NCBI GenBank assembly: GCA_025463105.1
Contig: JAOAPW010000183.1
Location: 1-8,197, forward strand
Direction: 5' to 3'
Source: Candidatus Acidiferrum typicum
GTDB taxonomy: Bacteria; Acidobacteriota; Terriglobia; Acidiferrales; UBA7541
Length of the DNA: 8,197 nt
Made by a program: the position numbers and the translations under genes. Shown here piece after piece: positions 1 to 3,747 of the stretch. Each line of letters starts with the position of its first letter. The stretch's first letter is position 1. Below the pieces are notes generated by a model that was not told the DNA's origin, searched no databases, and was given only the letters and a program-made list of their open reading frames with translations.

Positions 1-209
1 ATCTTCTTCCTGTTCCACCACTCGACGGTCACGCCGGGGTGATGCTGTTTATGGGCGAGAACACGGCGCAGCATTACCTCGATTGGGTCCAGCGATCCGG
101 CTATGCCATGTTGGGACTGATCGTCGCCTGGTATGCCTTCGACAGAATCTTTAGCGCAATATTCATGGCAGCGCTCAGCGTTCTTTATCCCGGCATTCGG
201 TACGGTTAG
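1..209 (+). CDS. Site-2 protease family (M50) membrane metalloprotease, C-terminal end only
   Basis: This is an open frame running in from the left edge (codons from base 3) to TAG at 207-209, with 68 residues visible. It begins with LLPVPPLDGHAGV, which matches the LPxPPLDG motif of M50 intramembrane proteases. In the family the Asp of this motif is a zinc ligand in a late transmembrane segment. It is followed by a short amphipathic stretch and one strongly hydrophobic helix (about residues 35-62) ending in LYPGIRYG. Such enzymes cleave membrane proteins within the bilayer. The HExxH catalytic motif would lie in the missing N-terminal part, so the enzyme class is inferred from the DG motif and topology alone. 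The second G of the usual LDGG is His here. Nothing downstream on the same strand appears co-transcribed; 222 bases separate it from the next gene. Confidence 0.7.
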   Translation, partial: LLPVPPLDGHAGVMLFMGENTAQHYLDWVQRSGYAMLGLIVAWYAFDRIFSAIFMAALSVLYPGIRYG

Positions 210-273
210 AGAAAACGAGCGCCTTCCCCATTTACCTCTCGCCTTTCCCAAACGGACCCATTCCAGGATTTAA

Positions 274-302
274 ACTCAAGTGTTTCAAAATTGCACTTGA
301 GT
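274..302. promoter_or_regulatory. Perfect 9-bp inverted repeat (possible activator site)
   Basis: ACTCAAGTG (274-282) and CACTTGAGT (294-302) are exact reverse complements separated by 11 bases. The dyad is AT-balanced and has no T-run behind it, so it does not look like an intrinsic terminator of the protease gene. It is centred about 103 bases upstream of the candidate -24/-12 promoter at 390-406, a usual distance for a sigma-54 enhancer site. The function is inferred; the symmetry is directly visible. Confidence 0.5.
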
Positions 303-328
303 CCAAATTGTGCACATTCAATTTGGAC
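301..328. promoter_or_regulatory. Perfect 10-bp inverted repeat (possible activator site)
   Basis: GTCCAAATTG (301-310) and CAATTTGGAC (319-328) are exact reverse complements around an 8-base spacer. The spacer boundary also contains the 8-base palindrome TGTGCACA (309-316). The dyad abuts the 274-302 dyad, and the pair shares a related core (CAAAATTGCAC at 286-296, CAAATTGTGCAC at 304-315). Tandem dyads about 26 bases centre to centre, upstream of a possible sigma-54 promoter, fit cooperative binding of an NtrC-like dimer pair. A role as a hairpin in RNA is also possible. Confidence 0.55.
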
Positions 329-346
329 ACTTCTGCGCTCAAAAGA

Positions 347-380
347 AATTAAGTCCTTCTTTATGAATCCAATTAAATCC
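347..380. repeat. Direct repeat AATTAA(G/A)TCC, two copies
   Basis: AATTAAGTCC (347-356) and AATTAAATCC (371-380) are near-identical direct repeats 24 bases apart, lying between the dyads and the candidate promoter at 390. They may be a second regulatory motif or AT-rich bending DNA. The match is only 9 of 10 bases in an AT-rich stretch, so chance is a real possibility. Confidence 0.3.
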
Positions 381-389
381 GGAGGAGTC

Positions 390-406
390 TGGCCCATGGG
401 CTGCAA
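390..406 (+). promoter_or_regulatory. Candidate sigma-54 (-24/-12) promoter for the 432/826 gene pair
   Basis: TGGCCC-ATGGG-CTGCAA carries the invariant GG (391-392) and GC (403-404) with exactly ten bases between them. Compared with the TGGCAC-N5-TTGCA consensus it has two mismatches. Transcription would start near 416, giving a short leader with a GGGAG ribosome-binding sequence (417-421) before the ATG at 432. Support comes from correct placement and from similar elements in front of the two following genes. Confidence 0.45.
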
Positions 407-431
407 TAGATAAGGCGGGAGCGCAGCAATA

Positions 432-836
432 ATGGTCGATACAGCCAGCTTAGCAGGTGATTACAGAATCGAAGTTTCAGGCTGGGGCCTGAACGATGCT
501 TTTTTTGTCGAAAAGACTGAATTGCATTGGACCCATGGCGGGGATAAGAAGTTATTACTCCACCATGCCGTGCCTGAAGGCGCCGTGATTTTCATGCGCT
601 TGATTACGCCGGAAAGTTCCTTTGGTTCGGTTCCCGTTGCCTACCAAGTGGAAGGCGTCCAACCAACGAACTCGATCGGACTGTGCGAGATGCGGCTCCT
701 GCGTATGCACCCGCGCTCCAGAGCACAGGCCCGTAGAGAAATTGCATCTCCTTCGCCGGAATATTCATCTAAGACTCATGAGCCGAAGGAGAGTTCGTTC
801 CAGTCAGAATTCGAGGAGGTGCTCAATGAAGCCTGA
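432..836 (+). CDS. Small protein of unknown function, first gene of a pair
   Basis: This gene of 134 residues starts at ATG 432, preceded at about ten bases by GGGAG. I do not recognise a named family. The N-terminal two thirds (residues about 9-92) look like a compact beta-rich domain: a GWGLNDAFFVEKTELHW block (17-33), then a lysine/leucine strand, EGAVIFMRL (49-57) and a VAYQVEGV strand. A basic segment, RLLRMHPRSRAQARR, follows. The last 30 residues are polar, rich in Ser, Glu and Pro, and probably disordered. There is no signal peptide or membrane helix, so it is likely cytoplasmic. It overlaps the next gene by 11 bases, indicating translational coupling. A PilZ-like or other beta-barrel fold is conceivable but not demonstrated. 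A longer competing frame from 622 is rejected in favour of 826 for the next gene. Confidence 0.7.
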   Translation: MVDTASLAGDYRIEVSGWGLNDAFFVEKTELHWTHGGDKKLLLHHAVPEGAVIFMRLITPESSFGSVPVAYQVEGVQPTNSIGLCEMRLLRMHPRSRAQARREIASPSPEYSSKTHEPKESSFQSEFEEVLNEA

Positions 837-1050
837 TACAGCAATCATAACGGCTCAAGACCGTTTGGCAACCTGGGAAGAAGTTCAACGCGCGACGTCA
901 TTTACTCCTGACCGCGTATTGGAGCATTGCTACACCAGGGGTAGCCACTGTGAAATCGATTCGGAGTTGGGCGGCACGATCCGGTATCCCGCCGAAGAAT
1001 TTGAGTTCTTCGCGTACCTTAGCGAGATGCACGGTTCTGCTGTAAATTGA
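826..1050 (+). CDS. Small acidic protein of unknown function, translationally coupled
   Basis: This gene of 74 residues has its start at ATG 826, chosen because GAGGAGGT at 813-820 is a near-perfect Shine-Dalgarno five bases upstream. The same frame is open back to 622, but a start there would overlap the previous gene by more than 200 bases and has no such site. Its start overlaps the end of the upstream gene (stop TGA 834-836), so the two are almost certainly one operon. Visible sequence features are a predicted helical start, TWEEVQRATSFTPDRVLEHC, two Cys (residues about 40 and 46) and an acidic and aromatic end, PAEEFEFFAYL. The TWEEV...TPDRVLEHC pattern resembles a small helix-turn-helix or merR-like fold only superficially. 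I assign no function. Confidence 0.7.
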   Translation: MKPDTAIITAQDRLATWEEVQRATSFTPDRVLEHCYTRGSHCEIDSELGGTIRYPAEEFEFFAYLSEMHGSAVN

Positions 1051-1149
1051 TTGTGCTAACTTTGGCTTGGAAATCCATCTTTGGCACAGGGGCAGGGGGA
1101 AACGCCCCAATACGGAACTAATGGAAGCGCCGATTTTGGATTAGCGCTA

Positions 1150-1168
1150 GCCGCCGCCCGTCGGCGGC
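1150..1168 (+). other. GC-rich hairpin in the 275-base intergenic stretch before the activator gene
   Basis: GCCGCCG (1150-1156) pairs with CGGCGGC (1162-1168) around a 5-base loop. No T-run follows, so it is at best a factor-dependent or partial terminator for the 432/826 operon. The rest of 1051-1298 holds an 8-base palindrome GCAATTGC (1181-1188) and a direct repeat GGCACTTCC (1285-1293 and 1300-1308), the second copy lying inside the sigma-54 promoter. I see no convincing gene there on either strand. Confidence 0.35.
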
Positions 1169-1298
1169 GGACAGGGTCCGGCAATTGCTCGACGATAGTC
1201 CCGCCAAGTTCTTACCAACCATAGAGTTACAAGATTCCCACTCCAGTTCAACAGATGCATGTCCATCTTCATGACTCGTGACCTCGGCACTTCCACTG

Positions 1299-1314
1299 TG
1301 GCACTTCCCTTGCC
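1299..1314 (+). promoter_or_regulatory. Sigma-54 (-24/-12) promoter, perfect core, of the response-regulator gene
   Basis: TGGCAC (1299-1304), five bases, then TTGC (1310-1313) match the RpoN consensus core at every position. The GG (1300-1301) and GC (1312-1313) have the required ten-base separation. Transcription should begin about 12 bases after the GC, near 1325, which is one base before the ATG at 1326. The transcript would then be leaderless or nearly so, and the gene, itself a sigma-54 activator, would be autoregulated. This is the best regulatory match in the window. Confidence 0.65.
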
Positions 1315-1325
1315 TTGATTCAGGC

Positions 1326-2756
1326 ATGAACACTTTGACAGTTCCCGCCAAGGAGGGACATCTGGTCCTTGGGAGTTCGGAAGACGCACTGACGGTTTGC
1401 GTTCTGGACGATGAGCAGAGCATGGTGGAAATGTTGCAGGAATCGCTCCGTTGCCTCGGCTTCAATTCCATTGGTACCAGCGATCCACAACATGCACTCG
1501 ACATGGTCGACCAGGGCCGGGTCCGCGTGGTGATGTCGGACATCAAAATGCCTGGGATGGATGGTTTGCAGTTCCTGGAACAGGCCCTGCACCATGACCC
1601 GGGCGTGTACGTCATCCTGATGACAGGATACTACTCGCTCGATAACGCCATCGCGGCTATAAAGCGCGGCGCATATGATTACATCCCCAAGCCCGTGGAT
1701 CGTTCCCGGCTTAAGAAGTCACTGGACGAGCTGTCCGACTCGTTTCGCCGCCGCAAACGCATACGCAATCTCGAAAGTCAGCTTCTCAACGACCAGGAAT
1801 TCCACGGGATCGTTGGTAGAAGCCCGGCGATGATCGAAGTATTCGAGATGGTCCGCAAGGTGGCGCGCCATTACACGAATATTCTGCTGATCGGCGCGAC
1901 TGGTGTCGGAAAGGAACTAATCGCCAAATCCATTCACCAGATGAGTCCGGTGTCGCAGCAGCGCTTCGCGGTTTGCAACTGCTCCGCCATGGTGGATACG
2001 CTGCTGGAGAGCCAGCTCTTCGGGCATATGCGAGGATCCTTCACGGGCGCGACCGATACGCGCCCCGGCCTGTTTGAATACGCCAACGGCGGAGCCGTTT
2101 TTCTCGATGAGGTGGGAGAAACGTCGCTGCCGATGCAGGCCAAACTGCTCCGCGTTATTCAAAATCGGGAAATTCAACGCGTTGGTTCGCCGGAAGTCCG
2201 CAAAGTGGACGTTCGCCTGATCGCAGCAACGAACCGCGATCTGCGCGCCGAAGTGCTTGCCGGGCGGTTCCGTGAAGATCTGTTCTACCGCTTGAGCACC
2301 ATCCAGATTCGCGTCCCCAGCCTGAGCGAGCGCCTGGACGATATTCCTCTGCTCATCCAGTATTTTTTGAAGAAATACAACGATGCCTACAGCAAGCAGA
2401 TTCAGGGGCTGACGCGCCGCGCTCAAGCCGTCCTGCTGCAGCATGGCTGGCCCGGCAATGTCCGCGAGTTGGAAAACGTCATTTCGTGCGCGTGCCTTAC
2501 CTCTGTAAATGAATTTATCGACGTGGATGATCTCCCGGAAAATCTTCAAAAACCATCGGGTCGCGACGGCAATTCGAAGGATACCTGGCGACCGCTTCCA
2601 CTGGAAGAAATCCGGCGGCAGCATATCCGGCGTGTTCTCGACGCTTGTGAAGGAAATCGAGTCCGCGCCGCGCAACTTCTGGGCATTGGCCGCACAAGCC
2701 TCTACCGATTCCTGAAACGATCCGAAAAGAAGCCCGTCGGCACCACTCCTGTGTAG
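1326..2756 (+). CDS. Sigma-54-dependent response regulator, NtrC/AtoC type (receiver, AAA+, Fis HTH)
   Basis: This is a cytoplasmic two-component activator that opens sigma-54 promoters by ATP hydrolysis. Counting 476 residues from ATG 1326, the receiver domain spans about 22-140 with acidic pair D28-D29, phospho-acceptor D72 (MSDIKMPGMDG), T100 and K122 (PKP). The central AAA+ domain has Walker A GATGVGKE (190-197), sigma-54 contact loop GSFTGA (237-242), Walker B FLDE with D261-E262, and FREDLFYRLS bearing the arginine finger. The C-terminal Fis-type helix-turn-helix is at about 440-465 (NRVRAAQLLGIGRTSLYRFL). The loop differs from the canonical GAFTGA by Ser for Ala, while the key Thr and Gly are kept. 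The frame extends to a GTG at 1278, but neither start has a Shine-Dalgarno. The 1326 start fits the family's N-terminus and follows a -24/-12 promoter directly. No sensor kinase gene is adjacent, so the cognate kinase is unknown. Confidence 0.93.
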   Translation: MNTLTVPAKEGHLVLGSSEDALTVCVLDDEQSMVEMLQESLRCLGFNSIGTSDPQHALDMVDQGRVRVVMSDIKMPGMDGLQFLEQALHHDPGVYVILMTGYYSLDNAIAAIKRGAYDYIPKPVDRSRLKKSLDELSDSFRRRKRIRNLESQLLNDQEFHGIVGRSPAMIEVFEMVRKVARHYTNILLIGATGVGKELIAKSIHQMSPVSQQRFAVCNCSAMVDTLLESQLFGHMRGSFTGATDTRPGLFEYANGGAVFLDEVGETSLPMQAKLLRVIQNREIQRVGSPEVRKVDVRLIAATNRDLRAEVLAGRFREDLFYRLSTIQIRVPSLSERLDDIPLLIQYFLKKYNDAYSKQIQGLTRRAQAVLLQHGWPGNVRELENVISCACLTSVNEFIDVDDLPENLQKPSGRDGNSKDTWRPLPLEEIRRQHIRRVLDACEGNRVRAAQLLGIGRTSLYRFLKRSEKKPVGTTPV

Positions 2757-2872
2757 TTGTCGGGAAATGCGATCCAACAAAATTCCGCAAGCGGGATGAT
2801 CTCTGTTTCAGAAGAGCACAGGAATCGTGTGCCTGGAACAGTTTGTTTTCTCTGAGGCAGCTCATCTACGGT

Positions 2873-2889
2873 TGGTACGCTGCGTGCAA
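2873..2889 (+). promoter_or_regulatory. Candidate sigma-54 (-24/-12) promoter of the PilZ-like gene
   Basis: TGGTAC-GCTGC-GTGCA has GG (2874-2875) and GC (2886-2887) with ten bases between them and two mismatches to TGGCAC-N5-TTGCA. The predicted start is near 2899, at the GTG (2900) or ten bases before the ATG (2909). A small dyad, GCACA/TGTGC (2816-2820 and 2828-2832), lies about 45 bases upstream. Placement is right, but the sequence match alone is moderate. Confidence 0.4.
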
Positions 2890-2899
2890 TCTATAGGCC

Positions 2900-3268
2900 G
2901 TGACTGAAATGATTAAAGTCCAGCGACGAAGAGAAGATCCCATTGCAGTAAATATTCCCGCGGAAATCACGGGGATCGACCGCAGCGGTCGCCTGTTTAG
3001 CGAACAAACTTTCGTAAAGGACGTGACTGACATCGGTTGCCACTTCGAGACTAGAACGCGACTTCAATGTGGCGACATTGCTGCCGTCAAACCTCTTGAG
3101 CCGGGCGAGAAGATCATGACGAACGAGCAGTACCAGTTCTTTGAGGTGATGTGGGCCGCGAATCACGGATCCAGGTGCACGGTCGGCACCCGAAGACTTC
3201 AAGGTGAAAAACTTGCGAACGCCAAATTTCCTCCGCCCAATTATTCCCCGAGACTCCCCGCGAAATAG
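2900..3268 (+). CDS. PilZ-like small protein (degenerate c-di-GMP-binding motif)
   Basis: This gene of 122 residues runs from GTG 2900; ATG 2909 would drop three residues and is equally possible because neither has a clear ribosome-binding site. PilZ domains bind cyclic di-GMP through an N-terminal RxxxR and a (D/N)xSxxG motif on a six-stranded barrel. Here a basic QRRRED cluster (8-13) is followed by strand-forming segments (IAVNIPAEITGID, FVKDVTDIG) and DVTDIG (41-46), which has Thr in place of Ser. The RxxxR spacing is not intact. The fold is therefore likely PilZ-like, but ligand binding is doubtful. The C-terminal 30 residues are basic and proline-rich. It lies 143 bases after the sigma-54 activator on the same strand and may be one of its targets. 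Confidence 0.65.
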   Translation: MTEMIKVQRRREDPIAVNIPAEITGIDRSGRLFSEQTFVKDVTDIGCHFETRTRLQCGDIAAVKPLEPGEKIMTNEQYQFFEVMWAANHGSRCTVGTRRLQGEKLANAKFPPPNYSPRLPAK

Positions 3269-3418
3269 CCTGCCCAAAACGCGTCGCGCGAGCCGTAAAT
3301 CTGGACAGCGCGACGCTTCCTTCCTCTGTTTTCCGAGAGCGCGCCATTGTGGGCAGTCATTTTTGCATTGCGCGATTTCTTTCTCGGCCTGATTTCTTTT
3401 TTCGAGTGCTACGCTCTG

Positions 3419-3427
3419 TGCTAGACT
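3419..3427 (+). promoter_or_regulatory. Extended -10 promoter candidate for the SRP RNA
   Basis: TGCTAGACT reads as an extended -10 element (TG-n-TAGACT, with TAGACT at 3422-3427). No good -35 hexamer sits at 16-18 bases, where the sequence is T-rich (TTTTCG). The expected start near 3434 leaves about 25 bases of 5' precursor before the RNA helix. Intergenic 3269-3418 shows no other feature. Confidence 0.35.
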
Positions 3428-3461
3428 TTCTGCGCGGTCGCTTATTGATGGCGCGACTGCC

Positions 3462-3579
3462 GATGCGTGGAACTTCGGGCTCTGTGCGACGAAGTCCCGC
3501 GAACCCCGCCAGGCCCGGAAGGGAGCAACGGTACCGGGATCACTTCGTGCGCCGCGGAGTACCCGAAGTTCCTCTCATC
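3462..3579 (+). ncRNA. ffs: Signal recognition particle RNA, bacterial small type (4.5S)
   Basis: This is the RNA scaffold of the signal recognition particle. It binds Ffh and directs nascent membrane proteins to FtsY and the translocon. The diagnostic apical domain is plain: GCCAGGCCCGGAAGGGAGCAAC (3508-3529) contains the GGAA tetraloop at 3517-3520 closed by CCC/GGG, followed by the conserved AGCA internal loop. The long rod is also visible: GGAACTTCGGG (3469-3479) pairs with CCCGAAGTTCC (3562-3572), ACGAAGT (3489-3495) with ACTTCGT (3542-3548), and GATG (3462-3465) with CATC (3576-3579). CTGC/GCAG (3457-3460 and 3581-3584) could extend it further, so the mature ends are uncertain by several bases. 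There is no Alu domain. Its position upstream of dnaX-ybaB-recR matches the scr-dnaX order known in Bacillus. Frames translated across it are not genes. Confidence 0.93.
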
Positions 3580-3640
3580 TGCAGCGTGCAAGATTTCTCA
3601 TCGGGCGAGGGCTGTACTCGCAGCCCGCCGTGGGATGATC

Positions 3641-3711
3641 CTCTGTGAGTCTCTGCGTACTCTGTGTTGAGCTTTTCGGATTTCAACACAGGGGACACGG
3701 AGAACACAGAG
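3641..3711. repeat. Long CTCTGTG/CACAGAG inverted repeat between the SRP RNA and dnaX
   Basis: A 30-base left arm (3641-3670) and a 29-base right arm (3683-3711) are near-complementary around a 12-base centre. CTCTGTG or CTCTGCG recurs about every ten bases in the left arm (3641, 3651, 3660). The inner nine bases CTGTGTTGA pair perfectly with TCAACACAG (3683-3691), and several remaining differences are G-U compatible in RNA. It resembles CACAGAG-rich dispersed hairpins seen in intergenic DNA of several phyla (from memory, not searched). It may end SRP transcription or fold in the dnaX leader. A smaller hairpin, GGGCTG/CAGCCC (3609-3614 and 3621-3626), lies just before it, also without a T-run. 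Confidence 0.6.
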
Positions 3712-3747
3712 AAGAAAATCCGGGAAGAGACTTAGGTTCCGAACAGA

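Noticed and set aside
622..825. Extension of the second small gene upstream to an ATG at 622
   Set aside because: It overlaps the first gene for over 200 bases in another frame, and the strong ribosome-binding site at 813-820 points to ATG 826.
1087..1110. GGGGC...GCCCC stem after the 826 gene as a terminator
   Set aside because: Alternative pairings compete and no T-run follows; no better than chance in G-rich sequence.
1278..1325. GTG 1278 as start of the response regulator
   Set aside because: The extra 16 residues are not family-like, there is no ribosome-binding site, and the stretch contains the -24/-12 promoter. It remains possible if the promoter is spurious.
1917..2780. Long minus-strand frame antisense to the activator gene
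   Set aside because: It is a shadow of the high-GC coding frame; the plus strand carries full domain motifs and the minus translation matches nothing.
2784..2794. CCGC-AA-GCGG dyad after the activator gene as a terminator
   Set aside because: The loop is too small and there is no T-run; too weak to annotate.
3349..3670. Short plus-strand frames across the SRP RNA
   Set aside because: The segment folds as SRP RNA with the diagnostic tetraloop; no ribosome-binding site or conserved protein.
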